From: Xenophilus sp003671765
GTDB taxonomy: Bacteria > Pseudomonadota > Gammaproteobacteria > Burkholderiales > Burkholderiaceae_C
Assembly (NCBI GenBank): GCA_051414805.1
Contig: CP166702.1
Location: forward strand, 3,038,001-3,102,000
Direction of reading: 5' to 3'
Length of the DNA: 64,000 nucleotides
Shown here piece after piece: positions 15,787 to 23,941 of the stretch. The notes beneath the pieces were generated by a model, which did no database searches, was not told the origin of the DNA, and saw only the letters and a list, made by a program, of their open reading frames with translations. The position numbers and the translations under genes are program-made. Numbering within the stretch: the stretch's first letter is position 1; every line of letters begins with the position of its first letter.

Positions 15787-16266
15787 TTAGCCCAAGGCTG
15801 GTGCGCCGGAACCCGGCGCAGACCCTGTGTTTTCCGAAAGTTCCCGGGCCAGCGCCTCGACGACGAGCGAGCGCAAAACGGTCTCGATTTCGTCGCGCAA
15901 CCTGGGCAGCATGGCGTCGAGTTGCTGCTGCACGGCGGCAGACACCGCCTCCGTCAGACGCTCCTCGAGCGAAAGATCGATGCGTTGCAGAACGCGGTGC
16001 AGCAGGTCCTCTTCGATGCGGAAGGCATCGGCGTCCGTGAGGGCCGCGAAGGCCGGTCGAGCAGGCGGCACCGGCGTCTCGGCCGGCACCGGCGGCAGGG
16101 GCTGCGCCTCGGGTGGGGCAGGTGGCGATTCCGCCTCGATCACGGGCATCGGCTCGAACGGCTCGGACGGCTGGGGCGCCGGCTCCGACGGCGGTGGCGC
16201 CGACAGGTCGACCACCGTCGTCAAGGTCGGGACGAAACGCGGCGGTGTGCGCGGACCGGAATTCAT
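15787..16266 (-). CDS. Conserved hypothetical, Pro-rich with helical C-terminus
   Basis: The 159-residue protein has residues 20-75 rich in Pro, Glu and Ala and probably disordered. Residues 80-145 look like amphipathic helices (FRIEEDLLHRVLQRIDLSLE, then LPRLRDEIETVLRSLVVEAL). No signal peptide or catalytic motif is visible. It lies 33 bp downstream of holC on the same strand and so probably shares the pepA-holC transcript. Proteins of this build are common beside holC in Burkholderiales, but I do not know a function. Confidence 0.65.
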   Translation of the reverse strand: MNSGPRTPPRFVPTLTTVVDLSAPPPSEPAPQPSEPFEPMPVIEAESPPAPPEAQPLPPVPAETPVPPARPAFAALTDADAFRIEEDLLHRVLQRIDLSLEERLTEAVSAAVQQQLDAMLPRLRDEIETVLRSLVVEALARELSENTGSAPGSGAPALG

Positions 16267-16299
16267 GGAGACAGTCGATCGGACTTCCGCGGCTGGCGC

Positions 16300-16737
16300 T
16301 CAGCGCCGACCGCCGACGTCGTGCCGCGTGATGGCGTAGCCACGTTCGGCGTAGTGGCGCCAGCGCTGGCGACCGGACTGCCGCTCTGCTTGTTCGGTGC
16401 CGACCACGTCGATCAGGCGCTCGAAGCGCTCGAACCCCACCGGCAAGTCGCAACCGAGGTTGACCAGCACCTGACGGTGCGCCTGCGCACCCTGCGACGG
16501 CGCGTCGAGCAGCACGACCGGCGAACGTACCAGGACTTCCTCCTCCGCATCGCCGCGGCAATGCGCAATGAAGTCGGTAGCAGAGAACTGCCAGAGCGAT
16601 GCGTCGAGGATGTCCAGGGTGGCCTTGTCACCGGCGACGGCAACTTTCGCGCCCGCCGTCACGACCGCCTTGCGCAACAGTCGGCAGGCGTGATGCACCT
16701 TGTCAGGTGCATTGAAATGGACGTCGATCTCCGTCAC
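16300..16737 (-). CDS. holC: DNA polymerase III subunit chi
   Basis: The 145-residue chi subunit of the clamp-loader complex contacts SSB. It starts VTEIDVHFNAPDKVHHACRL and contains the conserved FSATDFIAHC and VLLDAP segments. I chose the GTG start at 16737 because it overlaps the pepA stop (GTGA) and places the family N-terminus correctly; longer readings run into the pepA frame. pepA-holC linkage is also seen in E. coli and other proteobacteria. Confidence 0.9.
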   Translation of the reverse strand: MTEIDVHFNAPDKVHHACRLLRKAVVTAGAKVAVAGDKATLDILDASLWQFSATDFIAHCRGDAEEEVLVRSPVVLLDAPSQGAQAHRQVLVNLGCDLPVGFERFERLIDVVGTEQAERQSGRQRWRHYAERGYAITRHDVGGRR

Positions 16738-18224
16738 GCGGTCTTGCGGGCTCGCTTGCCCGACGCCGTCGCGGGGCTGGCCGCAGCGCCCTGCCGTCCC
16801 AGCAGGTAGGTCACGAGCAACGGCACGGGCCGGCCGGTCGAGCCCTTGGCTGCACCGCTCTTCCAGGCCGTGCCGGCGATGTCGAGGTGCGCCCACGGAA
16901 ACTCGGACGTGAAGCGCTGGAGGAACTTGGCCGCGGTGATGGCCCCGCCCGCGCGGCCCGCTACGTTGGCCACGTCGGCGAATTGCGTTTTCAGGCCCTC
17001 GGCGTACTCGTCGTCGAGCGGGAGCCGCCAGCAGCGGTCCAGCGAGGCCTCGCCGGCCGCATGCAAGGCCTCGGCCAGCGCGTCGTCGGTCGAGAAGAGG
17101 CCGCTGCGCACGCCGCCCAGGGCGATGACGCAGGCGCCCGTCAGCGTCGCGATGTCGATCACCGCCTCGGGCGAGAAGCGCTTGGCATAGTCCAGCGCGT
17201 CGCAGAGGATCAGCCGGCCCTCGGCGTCCGTGTTCAGGATCTCGATGGTCTGGCCGCTCATGCTCGTCACGACGTCGCCCGGCTTGATCGCCCGGCCGTC
17301 GTTCATGTTCTCGCAGGCCGGGATCAGGCCGACGACGTTGATCGCGGGCTGCAGTTCACCCAGCGCGCGGAACACGCCGAGCACGCTGGCGGCGCCGCAC
17401 ATGTCGAACTTCATCTCGTCCATCTCGGCGGCGGGCTTGAGCGACACGCCGCCGGTGTCGAAGGTGATGCCCTTGCCCACCAGCACCTGCGGCGCAACGC
17501 CCTTCGCGGCGCCCTGGTAGCGCAGCACGACGAAGCGCAGCGGCTCGGCCGACCCCTGCGCGACCGCCAGGAACGCCCCCATGCCCAGCGCCGCGACCTC
17601 CTTCGGGCCCAGCACTTCGCATTTCACGCGGGGCAGCCTGGTCAGCGAACGCGCGGCCTCGGCCAATTGGGTCGGCGTGCAATGGTTGCCCGGCCGGTTG
17701 CCCCACTCCTTCGCGAACTCGACGCCATGCACCAGCGCCACGGCCGTGTCGAAGGCCGACTTCAGCGTCGCCGGCTTGTCGATGCCGACCACGCACTGGC
17801 GCAGCGTGCTCGGTTCCGGCTTGGACTTGGTGGTCGTGTAGACGTAGCTGGCGTCGGCTGCGGCCGACACGGCCGCGGAAACGCCCACCGCATCCGCCGG
17901 GCCGGCGAACAGGATGACCATGCGCTTGGGCGCAGACCCCTTGAGCGCCTGCACCGCCGCCAGCACGGCGCTGCGCACGGCGACGGCGTCGCCCTGCCCG
18001 ACCGCCGACAGCACGACACGCGTGGCCGCGATGCCCTCCGGTCGGTAGGCGACGAGCTGCTTGCCCGGCTTGTCGCCGAGGTCGCCCGCCTTGCGCGCGG
18101 CGGCGATGAGCGCGGCGATGCGGTCCTTGCCGTCGGCGCCGGTGGCTGGCACCAGCACGACCAGCGCATCGGCCTTTTCGGTGGCGGCCTGCACGAGGCC
18201 GAGGGGCTTGAGTTGAAAGTCCAT
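16734..18224 (-). CDS. pepA: Cytosol (leucyl) aminopeptidase
   Basis: This 496-residue M17 metallopeptidase removes N-terminal residues from peptides. The C-terminal catalytic half has VGKGITFDTGGVSLKPAAEM (metal and catalytic Lys), then NTDAEGRLILCDALDYA, the M17 signature with catalytic Arg. The N-terminal macro-like domain is complete. It starts 21 bp from the divergent lptF start, an arrangement shared with E. coli, so the promoters must overlap the opposing 5' ends. E. coli PepA also acts as a DNA-binding protein; that cannot be judged here. Confidence 0.96.
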   Translation of the reverse strand: MDFQLKPLGLVQAATEKADALVVLVPATGADGKDRIAALIAAARKAGDLGDKPGKQLVAYRPEGIAATRVVLSAVGQGDAVAVRSAVLAAVQALKGSAPKRMVILFAGPADAVGVSAAVSAAADASYVYTTTKSKPEPSTLRQCVVGIDKPATLKSAFDTAVALVHGVEFAKEWGNRPGNHCTPTQLAEAARSLTRLPRVKCEVLGPKEVAALGMGAFLAVAQGSAEPLRFVVLRYQGAAKGVAPQVLVGKGITFDTGGVSLKPAAEMDEMKFDMCGAASVLGVFRALGELQPAINVVGLIPACENMNDGRAIKPGDVVTSMSGQTIEILNTDAEGRLILCDALDYAKRFSPEAVIDIATLTGACVIALGGVRSGLFSTDDALAEALHAAGEASLDRCWRLPLDDEYAEGLKTQFADVANVAGRAGGAITAAKFLQRFTSEFPWAHLDIAGTAWKSGAAKGSTGRPVPLLVTYLLGRQGAAASPATASGKRARKTA

Positions 18225-18245
18225 AATCCGCTTTTTTCCGCGACG

Positions 18246-19337
18246 ATGTTATTCCATTCCTCTCTACGCAAGGAGCTGTCGCGCAGCTTCGGGGCGACCC
18301 TGGTGGTGCTGGTCACGATCGTCATGACGATCATCCTGATCCGCACCCTGGGCCTCGCATCCAAGGGCAGCGTCAACCCATCCGACGTCTTCCTGGTCAT
18401 GGCTTACACGGTGATCGGCTACATGCCGACCATCCTGAGTCTGAGCCTGTTCATCGCCATCGTCGGCACCCTCTCGCGCATGTACCGCGACAGCGAGATG
18501 GTGATCTGGTTCTCCGCGGGCCGGGGCCTGGCCGACCTGGTGCGGCCGCTCTTCCAGTTCGCCTGGCCGGTGCTCATCCTGATCGGCGCACTGGCCTTCG
18601 TCGGCTGGCCCTGGGCCAATTCGCAGACCCAGGGCATGCGCGACCAGTACGAGCGCCGCAGCGACATCGATCGCGTCGCGCCGGGACAGTTCCAGGAGTC
18701 GGCCGCGCGCAACCGCGTCTTCTACATCGACAAGGACTCGGCCGACACCACGACGGCCTCCAACGTCTTCATCTCCTCGCTCGAGCGCAACATGCAGATC
18801 GTGACCTCCGCCAAGAGCGGCACGGTCGAACCGATGTACGGCTCGCGCTACCTTGTGCTGCGGCACGGCCAGCGGCTGGAGAGCCCCTTCGACAAGACAG
18901 GCCTGAAGATCAGCGAGTTCGACACCTACGGCGCGCGGGTAGGCGGCAGCAGCGCGCTGCTCGGCGACGGGCCACCGCCGCGGGCCCTGTCCACGTTGCA
19001 GTTGCTGGCCGACCGGTCGCCGCCGGCACTTGGCGAGTTCGGCTGGCGCCTCGGCATGGTGCTGGCCGCCGTCAACTTCGTGCTGCTGGCCCTGGTGGTC
19101 TCCGGCGTCAATCCGCGCGTGGGGCGAAGCGGCAACCTGCTGTTCGCGCTGTTCTGCTTCGTCCTCTACTACAACCTGCTCAACCTGGGGCAGAACTGGG
19201 TGGGTGCCGGCCGCTTCAACGTCGGCGCCTTCCTGCTCGCGCTGCATGGCGGCGTCCTCGTGCTCGTGCTGGCCTGGCTGGCCAAGCGCCACACCCACTG
19301 GACGCTGCGCCGCGCTCTGCGTCCTGCTGCCCGCTGA
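18246..19337 (+). CDS. lptF: LPS export permease LptF
   Basis: The 363-residue inner-membrane component of LptB2FG extracts lipopolysaccharide. Three hydrophobic helices lie at about 12-35, 55-80 and 97-120, then a periplasmic beta-jellyroll (about 125-260), then three more helices (about 275-350). It starts MLFHSSLRKELSRSFGATL, typical of beta-proteobacterial LptF. It is followed 3 bp later by lptG, forming one operon. Confidence 0.95.
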   Translation: MLFHSSLRKELSRSFGATLVVLVTIVMTIILIRTLGLASKGSVNPSDVFLVMAYTVIGYMPTILSLSLFIAIVGTLSRMYRDSEMVIWFSAGRGLADLVRPLFQFAWPVLILIGALAFVGWPWANSQTQGMRDQYERRSDIDRVAPGQFQESAARNRVFYIDKDSADTTTASNVFISSLERNMQIVTSAKSGTVEPMYGSRYLVLRHGQRLESPFDKTGLKISEFDTYGARVGGSSALLGDGPPPRALSTLQLLADRSPPALGEFGWRLGMVLAAVNFVLLALVVSGVNPRVGRSGNLLFALFCFVLYYNLLNLGQNWVGAGRFNVGAFLLALHGGVLVLVLAWLAKRHTHWTLRRALRPAAR

Positions 19338-19340
19338 ACC

Positions 19341-20450
19341 GTGAAAACGATCCGCCGTCTCATCTACCTGGAGGTGCTCAAGGCCGTCGGCTTCGTCACC
19401 TTCGGCTTCCTGTGCCTGTTCTTCTTCTTCGATTTCGTCGACGAGCTGCAATCGGTCGGCAAGGCCAACGCGCTGGGCTACGGCCTGCCGCAGGCGCTGC
19501 TGTACGTGACGCTGCTGGTGCCGAGCCACCTCTACGAGCTGCTGCCCATCACGGTGCTGATCGGCACCATCTTCGTGATGGCCAACCTGGCCCGCACGTC
19601 TGAATACACCATCCTGCGCACGAGCGGCCTCGGGCCCTGGCGCGCGCTGCGCACCCTGCTGCTGCTCGGCCTCGCCTTCGTGATGCTGACCTTCGCGATC
19701 GGCGACTACATCGCGCCGGCTTCGGACCGCGCCGCCCAGTTGCTCAAGTCCCGCTACCAGGGCTACCTGGCCACCGCGGGGCTGACCGGCGGCTGGCTGA
19801 AGGAGAAGCGCGACGACCACTCCTATGCCGCCAACGTGCTGTCGATCGACAAGCACGGCGTGCTCAAGCAGCCGCGCATCTTCGAGTTCGACGAGCGTGG
19901 TTTTCTCGTCTCGCAGACGAACGCGGAGTCCGCCCGCATCGCCAACGGCGTCTGGGTGCTGCAGAACGCCGAGAAGCAGGAGTTCGCCACCCGCAAGGCG
20001 GACGGCACGGCCAAGGTCGCGACCACGCACCTGCCCCTGCTCGCCTGGCCATCTACGCTCACCGCCGACATGGTCTCGGTCGCGCTGCTCAAGCCCGACA
20101 AGATGCGGACCATGGACCTGTTCGAGTACACGCGGCACCTGGACGCCAATGGCCAGCAGTCGCAACGCTACGAGATCGAGTTCTGGCGCAAGGTCTTCTA
20201 CCCGCTGTCGTGCCTGGTGATGGTCGTGCTGGCCCTGCCCTTCGCCTACCTGCATTTCCGCCAGAGCGGAATCACCAGCTACGTGTTCGGCGGCGTGATG
20301 ATCGGCATCAGCTTCTTCCTGCTGAACAACGTGTTCGGCTACATCGGCAACCTGCGCAACTGGTGGCCCTGGATCACCGCGGCGGCGCCCGGAATGATCT
20401 ATTCGCTGCTCTCGCTCGGCGCGTTCGGCTGGCTCGTGCTGCGACGTTGA
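19341..20450 (+). CDS. lptG: LPS export permease LptG
   Basis: The 369-residue partner of LptF starts at GTG. It has the same topology: two or three N-terminal helices with LCLFFFFDFVDELQSVGKAN, a periplasmic domain (about 125-265), and C-terminal helices including PLSCLVMVVLALPFAYLHFR and FFLLNNVFGYIGNLRNWWPW. The start is 3 bp after lptF. The single-domain CbiX gene begins one base after its stop. Confidence 0.95.
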   Translation: MKTIRRLIYLEVLKAVGFVTFGFLCLFFFFDFVDELQSVGKANALGYGLPQALLYVTLLVPSHLYELLPITVLIGTIFVMANLARTSEYTILRTSGLGPWRALRTLLLLGLAFVMLTFAIGDYIAPASDRAAQLLKSRYQGYLATAGLTGGWLKEKRDDHSYAANVLSIDKHGVLKQPRIFEFDERGFLVSQTNAESARIANGVWVLQNAEKQEFATRKADGTAKVATTHLPLLAWPSTLTADMVSVALLKPDKMRTMDLFEYTRHLDANGQQSQRYEIEFWRKVFYPLSCLVMVVLALPFAYLHFRQSGITSYVFGGVMIGISFFLLNNVFGYIGNLRNWWPWITAAAPGMIYSLLSLGAFGWLVLRR

Positions 20451-20451
20451 C

Positions 20452-20835
20452 ATGGAGCAAGGCATCGTCCTGTTCGCGCACGGGTCGAGGGACCCGCGCT
20501 GGCGCGAGCCCCTCGAGGCCGTGGCGCGTGCCGTGCAGGAGCGCGCGCCGCAAGCGCTCGTGCGCTGCGCCTATCTCGAACTGGCCGAACCCGACTTCGC
20601 CACCGCGGCACGCGAGCTTGCCGACTCGGGCGTGCGGCGCCTGCGTGTCGTACCGATGTTCCTGGGCATGGGCAAGCATGCCCGCGAAGACCTGCCAAGG
20701 CTCGTGGACGCCGCTCGGCTGAGCCATCCCGGCCTGGACATCGAGGTGTCCGGCCCCGTGGGTGAAGCGCCCGAGGTCGTCAACCTGCTCGCCGAACTGG
20801 CGCTTCGGCCGCTTTCAATTTCAAACAATCTTTAG
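20452..20835 (+). CDS. cbiX: Single-domain CbiX (sirohydrochlorin chelatase-like)
   Basis: This 127-residue small CbiX protein inserts Co2+ or Fe2+ into sirohydrochlorin. The N-terminal VLFAHGSRDPRW holds the catalytic/metal His10. VVPMFLGMGKHAREDLP provides the second conserved His stretch. The length fits the small homodimeric CbiXS form. With cysB immediately downstream, iron chelation for sirohaem of sulfite reductase is more likely than cobalt for B12; this is inference. One base separates it from lptG, but a functional link to LPS export is not implied. Confidence 0.85.
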   Translation: MEQGIVLFAHGSRDPRWREPLEAVARAVQERAPQALVRCAYLELAEPDFATAARELADSGVRRLRVVPMFLGMGKHAREDLPRLVDAARLSHPGLDIEVSGPVGEAPEVVNLLAELALRPLSISNNL

Positions 20836-20852
20836 ACATTGAAGGCATAATG

Positions 20853-20874
20853 AATTCCTGAATAAGACGGAATT
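20853..20874. promoter_or_regulatory. Inverted repeat in the cysB leader
   Basis: AATTCC (20853-20858) and GGAATT (20869-20874) form a perfect 6-bp inverted repeat with a 10-bp spacer, ending four bases before the cysB ATG. The surrounding 65 bp are clearly A/T-rich against the genome. It is a candidate autoregulatory site. Confidence 0.35.
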
Positions 20875-20878
20875 TGTT

Positions 20879-21820
20879 ATGAATCTGCACCAGTTCAAGT
20901 TCGTTCAGGAAGCCGTCCGTCGCAACCTGAACCTCACCGAAGCAGCCAAGGCGCTGCACACCTCGCAGCCGGGCGTGTCCAAGGCCATCATCGAACTGGA
21001 GGAGGAACTGGGCGTCGAGATCTTCGCCCGCCACGGCAAGCGCCTGAAGCGCGTGACCGAGCCCGGCCAGCACGTCATCGCCAGCATCGAACTCATCATG
21101 CGCGAGGTGGGCAACCTCAAGCGCATCGGCGAGCAGTTCAGCGCGCAGGACAGCGGCACCCTCTCCATCGCCACCACCCACACCCAGGCGCGCTATGTGC
21201 TGCCGGTGCCCGTGGCGAAGCTGCGCGAGGCCTACCCCAAGGTCAACGTGAGTCTCCACCAGGGCTCGCCCGACCAGGTGGCGCGCATGGTGCTCGACGA
21301 GATCGCCGAGATCGGGATCGCGACCGAATCGCTGGCCGACTACGCGGACCTCGTCACCCTCCCCTGCTACGAATGGCAGCACGTGCTGGTCCTGCCCAAG
21401 GACCATCCGCTGGCCGCCAAGGAGCGCGTGTCGCTCGACGACCTGGCGCACGAGCCCATCATCACCTACCACCCCTCCTTCACCGGCCGAACGCGCATAG
21501 ACCACGCCTTCGCGCAGAAGAAGCTGACCCCGCGCATCGCGCTGGAGGCGATCGATTCCGACGTCATCAAGACCTACGTGCGCCTGGGCCTGGGCGTTGG
21601 CATCGTGGCCGAGATGGCGGTGCGCGACGACTCGAACGCCGACCTGGTCGTGCGCCCCATGGGCCACCTGTTCGGCCAGAACATCGCACGCGTGGCCTTC
21701 AAGCGAAGCGCCTACCTGCGCAACTTCGTCTTCAAGTTCGCCGAGCTGCTGTCCGACCGGCTCGACCGCAACCTGATCGCCAAGGCCCTTGCCGGCCACG
21801 CGAACGACTACGACCTGTGA
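20879..21820 (+). CDS. cysB: LysR-family sulfur regulator CysB
   Basis: The 313-residue protein starts MNLHQFKFVQEAVRRNLNLT, with the winged helix-turn-helix LTEAAKALHTSQPGVSKAII characteristic of CysB/Cbl rather than other LysR proteins. The ligand domain keeps TTHTQARYVLP and ITYHPSFTGRTRID, known in CysB for sulfate, thiosulfate or acetylserine contacts. It activates sulfate assimilation genes when sulfur is limiting. The A/T-rich upstream stretch with an inverted repeat may be its own control site. Confidence 0.93.
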   Translation: MNLHQFKFVQEAVRRNLNLTEAAKALHTSQPGVSKAIIELEEELGVEIFARHGKRLKRVTEPGQHVIASIELIMREVGNLKRIGEQFSAQDSGTLSIATTHTQARYVLPVPVAKLREAYPKVNVSLHQGSPDQVARMVLDEIAEIGIATESLADYADLVTLPCYEWQHVLVLPKDHPLAAKERVSLDDLAHEPIITYHPSFTGRTRIDHAFAQKKLTPRIALEAIDSDVIKTYVRLGLGVGIVAEMAVRDDSNADLVVRPMGHLFGQNIARVAFKRSAYLRNFVFKFAELLSDRLDRNLIAKALAGHANDYDL

Positions 21821-21845
21821 TCCCTCTCCATTGCCGTTGCGACCC

Positions 21846-23006
21846 ATGACCGCTCCCCGCACCCCCCTGCCCGGCACCAAGCTGCCCGCCGTCGGCACCA
21901 CCATCTTCACCGTCATGTCGGCCCTGGCCGCCGAGAAGAACGCCGTGAACCTCGGCCAGGGCTTCCCTGACTTCGGCTGCGACCCCAAGCTGCTCGACGA
22001 CGTCACGGCCGCCATGGCCGCCGGCCACAACCAGTACCCGCCGATGCCCGGCATCCCGGCGCTGCGCAATGCCATCGCCGGCAAGCTCGAGGCGATGTAC
22101 GGCCGCCACTACGACCCGGCGACCGAGATCACCGTCACGGCCGGCGCCACGCAGGCCATCATCACCGCCATCCTTGCCATCGTGCGGCCCGGCGACGAGG
22201 TGATCGTGCTGGAGCCCTGCTACGACAGCTACGTGCCCAACATCGACCTCGCCGGCGGCACCGTGGTGCGCGTTCCGCTGGTGCCCGGCAGCTTTCGGCC
22301 CGACTTCGACCGCATCGCCGCCGCCATCACGCCCAAGACCCGCGCCATCCTGGTCAACACGCCGCACAACCCGAGTGCGACGGTGTGGACGGCGGCCGAG
22401 ATGCGCCAGCTGGAAGAGCTGCTCGCCCCCACCGACATCTTCGTCATCGCCGACGAGGTCTACGAGCACATGGTGTACGACGGCGCACAGCACGAGAGCG
22501 TGGCGCGCTTCCCGGGGCTTGCGGCACGCAGCTTCATCGTCAGCAGCTTCGGCAAGACCTACCACGTCACCGGCTGGAAGGTCGGCTACGTGGCCGCGCC
22601 GGCGCCGCTGATGGCCGAGTTCCGCAAGGTGCACCAGTTCAACGTGTTCACCGTGAACACGCCGATGCAGCACGCCCTGGCCGCCTACATGGCCGACCCG
22701 GCGCCCTACCTGCAGCTGCCCGCCTTCTACCAGCGCAAGCGCGACCTCTTCGCGGCCGGCCTGGCGAAGACCCGCTTCAAGCTGCTGCGCAGCGAGGGCA
22801 GCTACTTTCAGTGCGTCGACATCTCCGCGGTGAGCGAGCTGGGCGAGGCCGACTTCTGCCAGTGGCTCACCACCGAGATCGGCGTCGCGGCGATCCCGCT
22901 GTCGGCCTTCTACGGCGACGGCTTCGACCAGCGGGTCGTGCGCTTCTGCTTCGCCAAGAAGGACGAAACGCTGCAGACCGCGCTCGATCGCCTGGCACGG
23001 CTCTGA
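21846..23006 (+). CDS. Class I aminotransferase, methionine aminotransferase-like (YbdL type)
   Basis: This 386-residue PLP enzyme has the same length as E. coli YbdL. VNLGQGFPDFGCDP opens the fold. VTAGATQAI and PHNPS are substrate and PLP contacts. SSFGKTYHVTGWKVGY holds the Schiff-base Lys, and RFCFAKKDETL gives the carboxylate-binding Arg. It lies 25 bp after cysB on the same strand, so a role in methionine recycling under CysB control is plausible. Kynurenine/glutamine transaminase activity of this fold cannot be excluded. Confidence 0.85.
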   Translation: MTAPRTPLPGTKLPAVGTTIFTVMSALAAEKNAVNLGQGFPDFGCDPKLLDDVTAAMAAGHNQYPPMPGIPALRNAIAGKLEAMYGRHYDPATEITVTAGATQAIITAILAIVRPGDEVIVLEPCYDSYVPNIDLAGGTVVRVPLVPGSFRPDFDRIAAAITPKTRAILVNTPHNPSATVWTAAEMRQLEELLAPTDIFVIADEVYEHMVYDGAQHESVARFPGLAARSFIVSSFGKTYHVTGWKVGYVAAPAPLMAEFRKVHQFNVFTVNTPMQHALAAYMADPAPYLQLPAFYQRKRDLFAAGLAKTRFKLLRSEGSYFQCVDISAVSELGEADFCQWLTTEIGVAAIPLSAFYGDGFDQRVVRFCFAKKDETLQTALDRLARL

Positions 23007-23155
23007 GCCGCGCCCCGGCTGCGCTCCTGCTTCGGCCAGCGGGCGCGCTGACACCGGCGCAGGACCGCCCTGACACGCGAAGTCGTCGCGCACCGGCCGA
23101 CTGCGCGCAACCGGCAGCACACCATGAAGCCTCTTCGAACTGCTGGAGAAGCAAA

Positions 23156-23311
23156 ATGTTGTCGACTATCCTCCTGATCGTCCTGATCCTGTTGCTGATC
23201 GGCGCCCTGCCGAGCTGGGGCTACAGCAAGAGTTGGGGTTACGGCCCGAGCGGCGGCCTGGGCCTGGTGGTCATCGTCGTGATCGTGCTGCTCCTCATGG
23301 GCCGCATATAA
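23156..23311 (+). CDS. Small DUF3309-type membrane protein
   Basis: The 51-residue protein has two hydrophobic helices (2-18 and 33-49) joined by the Trp/Tyr/Gly-rich loop GALPSWGYSKSWGYGPSGG, the hallmark of DUF3309. GGAGAA precedes the ATG at a good distance, and a strong terminator follows 18 bp after the stop, so it is probably a monocistronic gene. Function is unknown; such proteins are often stress-associated in Burkholderiales (recollection). Confidence 0.85.
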   Translation: MLSTILLIVLILLLIGALPSWGYSKSWGYGPSGGLGLVVIVVIVLLLMGRI

Positions 23312-23328
23312 CGCGAGCCCGTGCCGCC

Positions 23329-23353
23329 AGCCCGCCACCCGGCGGGCTTTTTT
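23329..23353 (+). terminator. Rho-independent terminator after the DUF3309 gene
   Basis: AGCCCGCC/GGCGGGCT forms a perfect 8-bp stem with an ACCC loop and is followed by TTTTT. Confidence 0.93.
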
Positions 23354-23419
23354 CTGCCGGGGCGGAGCCTGCGCCGCTCGACATCGGTTAGGGTTGCCGT
23401 CTTCGCCCGCCTTGTTTCG

Positions 23420-23920
23420 ATGAAGTCCGCTCCCCTGCTCTGTCTCGTCTTCGGCGCCGCGCTTGCCGGCCCTGCCTTCGCCATGTACCGCTGCGAGGCG
23501 CCGAACGGCACGATCAGCTTCCAGGACAAGCGCTGCCCCGAGGGCAGCAAGGAACAGGCGATCGGCGCTCCCGCGCCGCCGCCGCTGGTCAACGGGGCCG
23601 ACGATGGTCAGCGTGCCCAGCAGATCCAGCGCAACCAGGAAGCCAGCACCCGGGCGCTGCGCAAGACGCAGCTGGAAAGCGCGCTGTTGCCCGCCGCCCA
23701 GTCCGCGCTGGCCTCGCACCGTCAGGCCTGCGAGCAGGAACTGTCGGCCCTGCGTGCACGACGCGAAGGCACCAGCGGCCGCTTTCCGGGGCAGCAGCAG
23801 ACCCTGACCGATGCCCTGTCCGACGCCCAGGCCCGCTGCGACCGCCAGGGCCGCGAGCTGGCCGACCGGCTCGAGACGCTGCGTTCCGAATGCAACGCGC
23901 TGCAATGCTCGGCGCGCTGA
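23420..23920 (+). CDS. Exported DUF4124-type protein
   Basis: The 166-residue protein has a signal peptide at residues 1-21 ending GPAFA. The mature N-terminus MYRCEAPNGTISFQDKRC is a DUF4124-like motif with two Cys that probably form a disulfide. The rest is helical and coiled-coil-like, rich in Gln, Arg and Ala, with four more Cys. Family function is unknown, and location should be periplasmic. It converges on hrpA, with 21 bp between the stops. Confidence 0.75.
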   Translation: MKSAPLLCLVFGAALAGPAFAMYRCEAPNGTISFQDKRCPEGSKEQAIGAPAPPPLVNGADDGQRAQQIQRNQEASTRALRKTQLESALLPAAQSALASHRQACEQELSALRARREGTSGRFPGQQQTLTDALSDAQARCDRQGRELADRLETLRSECNALQCSAR

Positions 23921-23941
23921 GACCTCAGCCGCGCTGCGCGC

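Noticed and set aside
16887..18245. Long upstream extension of lptF across the whole pepA gene
   Set aside because: Only the part from 18246 has LptF sequence; the rest is the complement of pepA.
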